Below are positions 33,944 to 42,024 of a stretch of 64,000 nt of DNA, piece by piece. Origin of the DNA: Alphaproteobacteria bacterium (GTDB taxonomy: Bacteria; Pseudomonadota; Alphaproteobacteria; Rhodospirillales; Rhodospirillaceae); NCBI GenBank assembly GCA_030835385.1, contig JAURPI010000018.1, forward strand, positions 59,169 through 123,168. The letters are read 5' to 3'. The notes beneath the pieces are model-generated. The model saw only the letters and a list, made by a program, of their open reading frames with translations, made no database searches and was not told the DNA's origin. The translations under genes and the position numbers were made by a program. Positions within the stretch are counted from its first letter, which is position 1. Each line of letters starts with the position of its first letter.

Positions 33944-34752
33944 GTCTCGTCAGCAATTCGCTCAAGCATTTGAGCGGTATCGATGGGTAAGATCACCATT
34001 GAGTCGTGACCACAAGGCAGTTCGTCGTAGTGCCAAGTTGGGTCATCTTTAAAGGACTGTAATCGCGCTTTCTGTTGTTCCGACAAGGGTGGTTTGTCAG
34101 AGCAATAAATAAATGTTCGGGGCAACCCATCAGAACCACCATTGTTGAATGAAAATTCCTGCGTCCATGTTCCGACTAAATGGGGAGTGACGCGGCGTCG
34201 TACCCAAGCCAATTCTTCTGACATTGATTCGGGGATGCCAAAGCTCACCGGCTCTCTTGGAGGGGCGAGGTAGCCATCAATAAAAGGGCCAAGCCTTTTT
34301 TCAGCTTCTTCGACGGTCGCTCCTCCGATCATGGTGTCGCCACTGTTTGGGGCAACCGCGTCTAAAAATATGGCGTGAGAAATTCGATCCTTATGGGCAT
34401 CGCAGACACCGGAAATGATGCCGCCACCGTAGCTATGACCGACCAGTATGACGTTCTCCAATTCTTCCCAGATCAGGAGATTTGAAACATCGGTCATATG
34501 AGTGTCTAGGTTCACGTCGGCTGACGCGAGGTGGCTCTTTTCACCAAGCCCTGTCATCGTTGGGGCGAAAACTTTGTGGCCGCGAGATCGCAGATATTCG
34601 CTGACCATTCTCCAACACCAGCCGCCGTGCCATGCCCCGTGAACCAACACAAAAGTATGAGGCCGGCTGGTCTGCGCCTTAGTTTTTGACGAAGTAGACA
34701 CACTATAGGCGAGGGCTACTGCTCCCTGTGCGGCTGTTCTGCGAGAAATCAT
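33940..34752 (-). CDS. Exported alpha/beta hydrolase, methylesterase/hydroxynitrile lyase-like
   Basis: 270 residues from ATG 34752 (GGAG 8 bases upstream); a longer frame to 34842 is rejected because it buries a twin-arginine leader ('MISRRTAAQGAVALAYSVS'). The mature part begins with 'HTFVLVHGAWHGGWCW', the hallmark of the plant methylesterase (SABP2), hydroxynitrile lyase and pyrethroid esterase branch. The nucleophile is in 'LVGHSYGGG' (about residue 107), the acid in 'YCSDKPPL' and the His in 'LPCGHDSMV'. It would cleave esters in the periplasm. Its stop overlaps the convergent CHASE gene by 4 bases. Confidence 0.85.
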   Translation of the reverse strand: MISRRTAAQGAVALAYSVSTSSKTKAQTSRPHTFVLVHGAWHGGWCWRMVSEYLRSRGHKVFAPTMTGLGEKSHLASADVNLDTHMTDVSNLLIWEELENVILVGHSYGGGIISGVCDAHKDRISHAIFLDAVAPNSGDTMIGGATVEEAEKRLGPFIDGYLAPPREPVSFGIPESMSEELAWVRRRVTPHLVGTWTQEFSFNNGGSDGLPRTFIYCSDKPPLSEQQKARLQSFKDDPTWHYDELPCGHDSMVILPIDTAQMLERIADET

Positions 34753-34902
34753 AAGTGTTGCTCCATCAAGAATTTTTCTGCGCTGAGATTCATGCAACGA
34801 TGTCCGTGTCAGAAAAGCAATGGCCGTGTCGGCCTCTATCAAAAATGGCCGCGTTGGCCTTTAACAAACCGGTCTTGCTGACCGTTATCAAGACGAGGAC
34901 GT

Positions 34903-36645
34903 ATGTCTGAAGGGACCAATAAGCTGACCGGTGGTCAAGTCATCAGCCGAATTCTTAGAGGTTACGGTATTGAAACCGCTTTCGTGCTTGCTGGTGCCGC
35001 CCATTCGCACACACTTTTTGCTTTTGAAGATGACGGTGTGACCGTGGTCTCTGGCCGCCATGAGTCTGGGACAGTTGGCGCTGCAGATGGATATGCGCGC
35101 GTAACCGGCAAACCTGGCATTGCTATGATTGCAGGGAAGCAAGGCATGCCCAACGCTATGGCTGGGATTCAAACAGCCCGCATGGCCTGTTCGCCGGTGG
35201 TTGTTTTTGCGTCGGTTTATGCTGACCCCTCTCGAGAGTCGCTTGGGGATGAAGGCGAAGACCCTCTTGAAATGGCTAAGCCGTATGCCAAATGGTGTCG
35301 GGTTGTTCCCACAATAGATCGATTGGCGGAGTTCGTGCATGCGGCCATGCGTGCAGCCGCGTCCGGCCGTCCCGGTGTCGCCGTATTGGGTGTGCCTCTC
35401 AGCATTCAGGCGGCGACTGTCGACGGCGACGGAGCCCTTGAGCCACACCCTCTGCAAACAAATGTGTCCGAAGCCTCTAGCGATGCGGTCGATGCAGCAG
35501 CAGAGATGATTCTGAAGGCGGAACGACCATTGATTTTGGCGGGTAGTGGGGCGGGGCTGTCCAATGCTGGACCGGCATTGCGCTCGCTCGTAGACAGTCA
35601 TCGGTTACCTGTTCTCGGTCATGCCCTCGGTCGCGGTCTGGTACCTGAAGATCATACACTTGGTTTCAGTTGGCCGCTGGCGCAGGTCGCCGCCAAAGAA
35701 GCTGACGCAGTTTTGGTAGTTGGGATGCGGCTATCCCAACGCATCGGTTATGGGTTGGCGCCAACGTTTAATACCAAGGCTAAATTCGCGCAGATCGACG
35801 TCGTAGCTGATGAGTTTGGTCGCAACCGCATCATCGATGTGCCGTTGCTCGGTGATGCAGCGTTGACGGTCGACAAACTCAATGCGGCCCTCACAGCCAA
35901 GGGGTATTTACCAAAGGGTGATCCAACATGGATCAATGAGGCAATGGCAGCGCGAATGGCGCGCATCGATGAGCTTGGTCGAGAGAAGAATGGAAAAATT
36001 CATCCGACACGGATCGGCCGCGACCTCATGGACGTAATGCCGCGAGGCGCAATTTTTGTGGGCGACGGTGCTGATGCCTTGAACTGGATGCATGGCGTCA
36101 TTCGTATGTCAGGTGACCGTAGTTACTTGGATCACTACCCGCTTGGTTCCATGGGGATAGGAACGGCTCTATCTATCGGTGCAGCTGCTGGAGAACGAGA
36201 AGTCGCTTCTCGTGAAAACCGTGACCCGCGAGAGGTTGTTTTGGTCACGGGAGACGGCGCATTTGGTTTTTACGCTAGCGAATGGAATGCGGCCGTTCTC
36301 GCTGGCCTCAAAATTGTCTGTGTCATCGCCAATGATGGGGCGTGGGGCACAGAAAAGAACGGGCAACTCAACGCCGCGGGGCGCAATGTCAACTGCGAGC
36401 TTGGTCAAGCTAGCTACGAGTTGATCGGCCAGGTTTTCGGTTGCCTGTCTGAACGAGTGGAGACCCCCAGCGATATCAAGCCGGCATTGCAGCGGGCATT
36501 TGCCGCAGACCAAACCTCGATTATCAATGTGCTGACAGACCCTGATGCGGGTTTGGCACGAAAACAGGACCCAAGATTACAGATGATTACCTTTGAGGAT
36601 TTACCGTCGAGCCACAGGGCGCACTATTCACCAGAGGTTGCGTAA
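34903..36645 (+). CDS. Thiamine pyrophosphate-dependent enzyme (acetolactate synthase/decarboxylase-like)
   Basis: A 580-residue TPP enzyme with the three-domain order of acetolactate synthase, benzoylformate decarboxylase and oxalyl-CoA decarboxylase. The catalytic Glu is in 'GRHESGTVGAADGYAR' (about residue 49). The central domain has 'ERPLILAGSGAGLSNAG'. The cofactor motif 'VTGDGAFGFYASEW' with 'IANDGAWG' about 25 residues on binds Mg-TPP. It would decarboxylate or condense a 2-oxo acid. It heads a plus-strand operon; the next gene starts on the base after its stop codon. True AHAS function is unlikely because no regulatory subunit gene follows. Confidence 0.87.
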   Translation: MSEGTNKLTGGQVISRILRGYGIETAFVLAGAAHSHTLFAFEDDGVTVVSGRHESGTVGAADGYARVTGKPGIAMIAGKQGMPNAMAGIQTARMACSPVVVFASVYADPSRESLGDEGEDPLEMAKPYAKWCRVVPTIDRLAEFVHAAMRAAASGRPGVAVLGVPLSIQAATVDGDGALEPHPLQTNVSEASSDAVDAAAEMILKAERPLILAGSGAGLSNAGPALRSLVDSHRLPVLGHALGRGLVPEDHTLGFSWPLAQVAAKEADAVLVVGMRLSQRIGYGLAPTFNTKAKFAQIDVVADEFGRNRIIDVPLLGDAALTVDKLNAALTAKGYLPKGDPTWINEAMAARMARIDELGREKNGKIHPTRIGRDLMDVMPRGAIFVGDGADALNWMHGVIRMSGDRSYLDHYPLGSMGIGTALSIGAAAGEREVASRENRDPREVVLVTGDGAFGFYASEWNAAVLAGLKIVCVIANDGAWGTEKNGQLNAAGRNVNCELGQASYELIGQVFGCLSERVETPSDIKPALQRAFAADQTSIINVLTDPDAGLARKQDPRLQMITFEDLPSSHRAHYSPEVA

Positions 36646-38163
36646 ATGAGGGCTTGGGCATCAGTTTGTTTCGCGTTTGCTCTATGTGTAAGCAACGCAA
36701 ATGTTAGTGCGCAGACATTGCGCGTTGCGGTTTCGGCTTTTCCACCGACGCTCGGTAACCCGTTCACTGGCGCGAGTTTACCCGCCGCAGAACTGTGGTG
36801 GTCCATTTATGACGGACTTACGCGGTTGAACTGGACCGGCGGGCCCGAACCCGCATTGGCGTTGTCTTGGGAAAACACGTCACCTACGACTTGGGTCTTT
36901 AAATTGCGGTCCAATGTTTCGTACCACAACGGCAAACCGTTTAGTGCGCATGATGTTGTCAAATTATTGAACTTGATGAAGCGTGAAGACATGGGGCGCT
37001 TTCTCATTCCAAATGAACTGAAATTGGTTAGAGGAAGCCGGGCTCTTGATGATTTAACTGTTGAGATCGAAACTGTTGAGCCGGACGCTATATTGCCTAA
37101 GCGTCTTGCGACACTCATGGTTGTCGACCCCGACCATTGGGATGAGGTTGGTGTTGATGGATATACTTTAGCTCCGATCGGAACTGGTCCCTTTCGATTG
37201 ATTGGCTTTGGCCGCGGTAACGCTACGGCCACGTTAGAAGCGAATCCTCGATCGTGGAGAGCCCCAAAATCTGTGGATACACTTGAGTACCGTCTCGTGG
37301 GGGATAAAACGTCGCGGATTCAAGGCTTGCTTTCTGGACAAGTTGACTTGATTACGGGTCTCCACGTGGATGACGTGGCCATTCTTGAGGCCCAGGGGTT
37401 TGCGGTTTCAGTTCGAACTAATCCGCAGGTTAAGTCCATAGCATTGCCAAATGTGTTGCATGAGGACGGTCATCCACTTGAGGATGTTCGGGTCAGGCAG
37501 GCGATGAATTACGCTGTCGATAAAAAATCGATCGCGAAATTCATTATGTTTGACTACGCCGAAGTCGCCAGCCAAGGGGTTACCTCAGCGACAATTGGGT
37601 TTAACCCCAACCTCGAGCCATATTCCTATAACCCTGAACGTGCCCGGGCATTGCTTGCCGAAGCGGGATACCCAAATGGTTTCGCTATGAATATTGAGGT
37701 GGCCACAGATACCACCACTCCCGACAGCCTGATGTATCAAAAAGTCGAACAGGATTTAGAATCCATAGGGATCGACGTCACGTTGCGTGCGATCCCGTTC
37801 TCTGACTACTCAAGTAAGTATGCGACATCAGAATGGGGCGATGCCGACGCCTTTAACCTGATCTGGAACAACTCTGCCTTTCAAGATCCAATCCGTCCCA
37901 TTGAGTATTTTTCCTGTCTGCGGGCCAACCCATTCTTCTGTGTACCGGAATTGGTTGAGCCGATTAAACAATCCAATGCGGAAATCGACTCCGGGAAGCG
38001 TGATCTTCTGCTGCAGTCGATTATGGCCGAGCTGCATGCACTTGCTCCAGCAATCTGGCTTACAAACGCTGTGTATACGAGTGCATATGGCGAGCGTATT
38101 GCAGAATTTAAATCAAGACCGACAGGTGTCTTGTTTGAAGAGCTGACCGTCACGGACGATTGA
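36646..38163 (+). CDS. ABC transporter substrate-binding protein, SBP_bac_5 (peptide/nickel type)
   Basis: A 505-residue family 5 extracytoplasmic binding protein. A signal peptide covers residues 1-22 ('SVCFAFALCVSNANVSAQ'). Typical segments are 'LWWSIYDGLTRLNWTG', 'PALALSWENTSPTTWVFKLR' with 'VSYHNGKPFSAHDVV', and 'VRVRQAMNYAVDKKSIAKFI'-type helix near residue 280. It should capture an oligopeptide, opine, glycoside or metal chelate in the periplasm. No permease or ATPase gene is adjacent, so it is an orphan here. Its ATG directly abuts the TPP gene stop (AGAGG 8 bases before), so translation is coupled. Confidence 0.87.
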   Translation: MRAWASVCFAFALCVSNANVSAQTLRVAVSAFPPTLGNPFTGASLPAAELWWSIYDGLTRLNWTGGPEPALALSWENTSPTTWVFKLRSNVSYHNGKPFSAHDVVKLLNLMKREDMGRFLIPNELKLVRGSRALDDLTVEIETVEPDAILPKRLATLMVVDPDHWDEVGVDGYTLAPIGTGPFRLIGFGRGNATATLEANPRSWRAPKSVDTLEYRLVGDKTSRIQGLLSGQVDLITGLHVDDVAILEAQGFAVSVRTNPQVKSIALPNVLHEDGHPLEDVRVRQAMNYAVDKKSIAKFIMFDYAEVASQGVTSATIGFNPNLEPYSYNPERARALLAEAGYPNGFAMNIEVATDTTTPDSLMYQKVEQDLESIGIDVTLRAIPFSDYSSKYATSEWGDADAFNLIWNNSAFQDPIRPIEYFSCLRANPFFCVPELVEPIKQSNAEIDSGKRDLLLQSIMAELHALAPAIWLTNAVYTSAYGERIAEFKSRPTGVLFEELTVTDD

Positions 38164-38166
38164 GCG

Positions 38167-39228
38167 ATGCAGTCATTTCAGGCCGGTCTGTTTGCTATTC
38201 TATGCGTTGTCGCTCTAACTGCATGTGACCCAGTGATCATCGAAGGGTGCCAGTCTTCAGGTGGCATTAAAGTATATTGCGGTTTAGAAAAACCTGAAGA
38301 CATAGAGCCGTTAGGGGGTCATCCATGGCTGTTGATCAGTGAGTTGGGAAATGGGCAAACGTCCGGCGGAATCGTCGCTCTCAATTTAGAATCGGATCAA
38401 CTCACGCGCTTGGTCGCGGGAGTGGACCCACATTCATCATTCCCCCAATGCGGTGCAGCGCCAGAGAAAATTCGTCCACGTGGATTCCATGTGTCTGACT
38501 TGCGAGACGGTGGATTTAGATTGCTCGTCGTAAATGCTGCGGATGGTGAGCGCATTGAACGCTATCGCATCGATATTCTAGACGACGGACCAATGTTAAT
38601 CTGGCAGGGGTGTGTGTCCGTTCCTGATTCAGTGTTTCCCAATGATGTTGCCTCTACCGGCGGCGATGGTTTTGTCGTCAGCCATATGTTTGATGGTCCA
38701 CGTTCAATATGGCTACAAACGAAGTTTCTCCTCGGCATTCATACGGGCTATGCCGTTGCGTGGGATCCGTCCACCGGTTGGAATAAAGTAGAAGGGACAG
38801 ACGCGTCTTTTCCGAATGGTGTGGAGGCAGACCCAGTAAACGGGCGTGTGTTTGTCGGCTCAACATATGGACAGACACTCATCGTTGCGGACCTCGCAGG
38901 AATCAACGCGGAGTCTGTTCGCATTCCGGTTCAGTCCGATAATTTAACGGTGGCGCAGGATGGGCGGCTATTGTCTGTTGGGCACACCGGTGTTCCTCTG
39001 TTTGGCACCCGTGGGTGCCAAAGGCTGGCTGGTAAACCTTGCGGTTTTCCCTTCGCAGTCGTGGCGATTGATCCGGAGACGTTGGCCCAAGAAGTTATTT
39101 ACGAGCATAAAGATGGCCTCATACCCGGGGCTTCGGTGGCGCTCAGCCATCAGGGCTATTTGTATATGGGTACCGTCTTCGGGAATCGTGTGTCCCGTGT
39201 CCGGCTCTCGACCGAGAATCTGCCCTAG
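38167..39228 (+). CDS. Paraoxonase/arylesterase-like lipoprotein (six-bladed propeller)
   Basis: A 353-residue lipoprotein: the lipobox 'LTAC' puts Cys at residue 20. The body aligns by eye over its whole length with mammalian paraoxonase 1. The calcium-site segments correspond: 'FPNDVAS' (Asn), 'FPNGVEADPVNG' (Asn), 'SDNLTV' (Asp-Asn). 'GASVALSHQGYLYMGTVF' matches the C-terminal blade. The PON1 catalytic His115 (PHG) appears as Arg ('RPRGF') and His134 (VVNH) as Ala ('VVNAADG'), so lactonase activity may be lost or changed. It starts 3 bases after the binding-protein gene. It probably sits on the periplasmic face of a membrane. Confidence 0.75.
   Translation: MQSFQAGLFAILCVVALTACDPVIIEGCQSSGGIKVYCGLEKPEDIEPLGGHPWLLISELGNGQTSGGIVALNLESDQLTRLVAGVDPHSSFPQCGAAPEKIRPRGFHVSDLRDGGFRLLVVNAADGERIERYRIDILDDGPMLIWQGCVSVPDSVFPNDVASTGGDGFVVSHMFDGPRSIWLQTKFLLGIHTGYAVAWDPSTGWNKVEGTDASFPNGVEADPVNGRVFVGSTYGQTLIVADLAGINAESVRIPVQSDNLTVAQDGRLLSVGHTGVPLFGTRGCQRLAGKPCGFPFAVVAIDPETLAQEVIYEHKDGLIPGASVALSHQGYLYMGTVFGNRVSRVRLSTENLP
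39001..39022. repeat. Intragenic perfect inverted repeat
   Basis: TTTGGCACCC and GGGTGCCAAA are separated by only GT, giving a perfect 10-base inverted repeat inside the paraoxonase-like gene, about 200 bases before its end. As RNA it would form a 9-pair hairpin with a four-base loop. It encodes an ordinary stretch (FGTRGCQ), so its presence may be accidental or may slow transcription or translation. Confidence 0.85.
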
Positions 39229-39294
39229 ATTTTGACTTCGTGTTGGTGCTGCATACACTAACGGTTCAACAGCACTGGTCCTTAGGTTTTTTGA

Positions 39295-40416
39295 ATGGCT
39301 CGTAATCCTGTCCACACCATGTTGGCATCGCCAAATCATGATGAGTTGGCGCGGCAACAGTACACACTGTCGCTCAAGGATTATGTGCGTGATCACGTGC
39401 GCGCTCACAATGAAAATCTGTACGAACATCGTGCCAAGCCGCGCTTTGTGAAACAGCATGGCCGCGAACCAGAGTCCCCTCAGGAAATTGGCACAGTGAT
39501 GTGGGATGATCCAGCATATCAAATGTTTAGCCGGCTATATCGCGATGGTCAGGAAATGATGTGGGCGGCGGTGGCAGACACACTGTATCGCGAGCAAGAT
39601 CGATTGGCGGCGGACTTCACCAAGTTCACAACATCCAAGTCACGTAAAGGAACGTTGGAGTTGAATCCTGACTTTGACGTTCCCCGCGCCATGGCGGAGG
39701 TCGATATTCATCTGCAACCCGGCGGCTATTGTTCTGACTATGGGGAGGACGACGTTCTTGCAGGCGCGTTCTATGAATACGGCGGCAATCTCTACACCAT
39801 GGGCCGCGGTGTTGGTGTTTCTGAAAGTAAGGGCGAGGTTGGCGTACGTTTTATCAAAGAACGTTGCCCTGGCTTTACCCCCACGCGGGTGTTGGACATG
39901 GGCTGCTCGGCCGGATCTTCCACCGTGCCTTATGTCACAGCGTTTCCTGGCGCCGAGGTTCACGGAATTGATGTTGCAGCATCTATTCTACGCTACGCCC
40001 ATGCTCGCGCCGAAGCGATGGGTGAGGCAGTGCATTTTCATCAGCGTGACGCGGCCAACACTGGTTTTGAGGACGAGAGCTTTGATCTCGTGATGTCGCA
40101 TAATGCCATGCACGAGTTTTCGCAGAGCACCACGGCCGGCATGATGGAGGAGAGTTTCCGTCTACTAAAGCCAGGTGGTGTGGCGATGCATATGGATGTG
40201 AATATTCGTTACGACGAATACAGCCCGTGGATGCAATTTCACCGGGGCTGGGACCAAATCAACAACAATGAGCCGTTCTGGCGTGTTTACGCCACCAACA
40301 ACCCAAGTGAAATGTTACGCGAGGCTGGGTTTCCCGAAGATTCCATCTGGCAGGGTAAATTCCAACAACTCGATAAAAGCTTGCATTGGTTTATTGCCAC
40401 GGCTCAGAGAGAATAA
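39295..40416 (+). CDS. SAM-dependent methyltransferase, 'IHxQPGGY' family (copy D, no small partner)
   Basis: A 373-residue methyltransferase of the same family as the copies at 194, 11567 and 50620. The N-terminal half has 'GQEMMW', then 'GTLELNPDFDVPRA' and 'DIHLQPGGYCSD' (about residues 138-148). SAM motif I 'VLDMGCSAGSST' is near residue 200, with 'EVHGIDVA' after it, then 'LLKPGGVAMHMDV' and 'NNNEPFW' (about residue 322). No small partner gene is adjacent, unlike the other three copies. It closes the plus-strand run from 34903 and converges with the Baeyer-Villiger monooxygenase gene 15 bases away. Methyl acceptor unknown. Confidence 0.85.
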   Translation: MARNPVHTMLASPNHDELARQQYTLSLKDYVRDHVRAHNENLYEHRAKPRFVKQHGREPESPQEIGTVMWDDPAYQMFSRLYRDGQEMMWAAVADTLYREQDRLAADFTKFTTSKSRKGTLELNPDFDVPRAMAEVDIHLQPGGYCSDYGEDDVLAGAFYEYGGNLYTMGRGVGVSESKGEVGVRFIKERCPGFTPTRVLDMGCSAGSSTVPYVTAFPGAEVHGIDVAASILRYAHARAEAMGEAVHFHQRDAANTGFEDESFDLVMSHNAMHEFSQSTTAGMMEESFRLLKPGGVAMHMDVNIRYDEYSPWMQFHRGWDQINNNEPFWRVYATNNPSEMLREAGFPEDSIWQGKFQQLDKSLHWFIATAQRE

Positions 40417-40431
40417 TTAGACGTCAACGTT

Positions 40432-42024
40432 TCAATTGATCACAAACCCCTCATAACCATCTCGCGCTATGCTGTCACATTTCTCCGCATAGGCGGGGAA
40501 GCCACCGAGATAGGGCATAAACACCCGTGGTTTGCCGGGGATATTGGCGCCCAGGTACCAGGAGTCACACGCGGATCGCAGCGATGCGTTGCCGACCTCT
40601 CGCGTGTGCTCCACCCATGCGTCTTCCGCTGGTTTTTCTGCTTCAATAGAACTCGATCCGGCATCGCGCAAATGGGTCAAGCAGTCCGCTATCCAGTCCA
40701 CATGATGCTCACAACCGGTCACCATATTAACTAAGGCTGACGGACTGCCAGGTCCGTTGATGGTGAACATGTTTGGGAAGCTATGTACGGTGAGACCCAA
40801 GAAACTCGAGGGTCCTTCGCCCCATTTGTCCGTGAGTACCAAACCACCCCGGCCGGTAATATGCATCTTTGAGAGCGCGCCGGTCATAGCATCGTAACCG
40901 GTCGCGAAAATAACGGCGTCTGCAGCGTAGGTCGTGTCGCCGACTAAAACGCCATCTGGTACAATTTTATCAATGGGTGTTTCGCTAACATCAACCAAAG
41001 TCACGTTATCGCGATTAAAGGTTTTGTAGTAATCGGTATCGACGCACATGCGTTTACAGCCAAAGGGATTCTTCGGCACAAGAATTTCCGCGACCGCGGG
41101 ATCCCTCACGATGGTCCGAATCTTACCGCGTACAAAGTCAGAGACCGTATCATTGGCATCATCGTTGAACAGCAAGTCGGCATAAGTTGCTTGGAACATG
41201 AGACCTTTGTCTTGCCACCATTCTTCAAAGGTTTGTTCACGCTCTTCATCTGAGACGTCTAGGGCGGATGGACCGGCAGGCGTTACCGGGATGGCAGTCG
41301 GAAAGTTTTTACCTTCGGCCCGTAATGCTGCGTAGTTCTTTTTCACAGCCTCTAACTCGCCAGGATTCAATGGGCGATTGGCCGCAGGCACGGCGTAATT
41401 GGCCGTGCGTTGAAACACAGTGACGTGATCCGCCTGTTCGGCAATCAATGGAATTGACTGTATGGCGGACGAACCGGTTCCAATTACGGCGACGCGTTTA
41501 CCAGTAAAGTCGACCCCTTCATGGGGCCAAAGGCCAGTGTGATAAGTGTCGCCGGTGAAACTCTCTAAGCCAGCAAATGTAGGCATGTTGGGAACGGAGA
41601 GAGGGCCAGTTGCCATGATGCAAAACTTCGCACTTACCGTTTTGTTGTTTTCGGCTTCAACCTGCCAGCAGGATTCGGCCTCGTTCCACGTCGCTGATGT
41701 GACGCGTGTGTTGAACGTGATGTCTTTGCGCAGATCAAAGCGCTCGGCCACATGTTGGATGTATGAGAGGATTTCCGGTTGCGTCGCGTAGCGTTCTGAC
41801 CAAACCCAATCCTGCTGCAGATCTTCGTCGAACTGGTAAGAGTAGTGGATACTTTCCACATCGCAGCGGCAACCGGGATACCGGTTCCAGTACCACGTTC
41901 CGCCAACATCGTCGCCAGCCTCAAGCACGCGAGCGGTAAACCCAAGTTCTCGCATTTTATACAGAGCATAGAGGCCGCCAAACCCGGCGCCGACAATAAG
42001 AACGTCGATATCTGTTTTGGTCAT
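40432..42024 (-). CDS. Baeyer-Villiger-type flavin monooxygenase
   Basis: A 530-residue class B flavoprotein monooxygenase. The N-terminal FAD motif is 'IVGAGFGGLYALYKMRE' and the NADP motif 'VAVIGTGSSAIQSIP' lies near residue 172. Between them is the Baeyer-Villiger fingerprint 'FTGDTYHTGLWP' (about residues 150-161; F-x-G-x-x-x-H-T-x-x-W-P), followed by 'HEGVDF'. Length and layout match cyclohexanone, phenylacetone and steroid monooxygenases, which insert oxygen next to a ketone to give an ester or lactone. Its start overlaps the stop of the FMN hydroxyacid dehydrogenase gene by 4 bases. Confidence 0.9.
   Translation of the reverse strand: MTKTDIDVLIVGAGFGGLYALYKMRELGFTARVLEAGDDVGGTWYWNRYPGCRCDVESIHYSYQFDEDLQQDWVWSERYATQPEILSYIQHVAERFDLRKDITFNTRVTSATWNEAESCWQVEAENNKTVSAKFCIMATGPLSVPNMPTFAGLESFTGDTYHTGLWPHEGVDFTGKRVAVIGTGSSAIQSIPLIAEQADHVTVFQRTANYAVPAANRPLNPGELEAVKKNYAALRAEGKNFPTAIPVTPAGPSALDVSDEEREQTFEEWWQDKGLMFQATYADLLFNDDANDTVSDFVRGKIRTIVRDPAVAEILVPKNPFGCKRMCVDTDYYKTFNRDNVTLVDVSETPIDKIVPDGVLVGDTTYAADAVIFATGYDAMTGALSKMHITGRGGLVLTDKWGEGPSSFLGLTVHSFPNMFTINGPGSPSALVNMVTGCEHHVDWIADCLTHLRDAGSSSIEAEKPAEDAWVEHTREVGNASLRSACDSWYLGANIPGKPRVFMPYLGGFPAYAEKCDSIARDGYEGFVIN

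Noticed and set aside
34888..35601. Long minus-strand open frame (237 codons)
   Set aside because: It is fully antisense to the TPP enzyme, whose motifs and length are convincing; the translation shows no domain and the codon pattern is that of a shadow.
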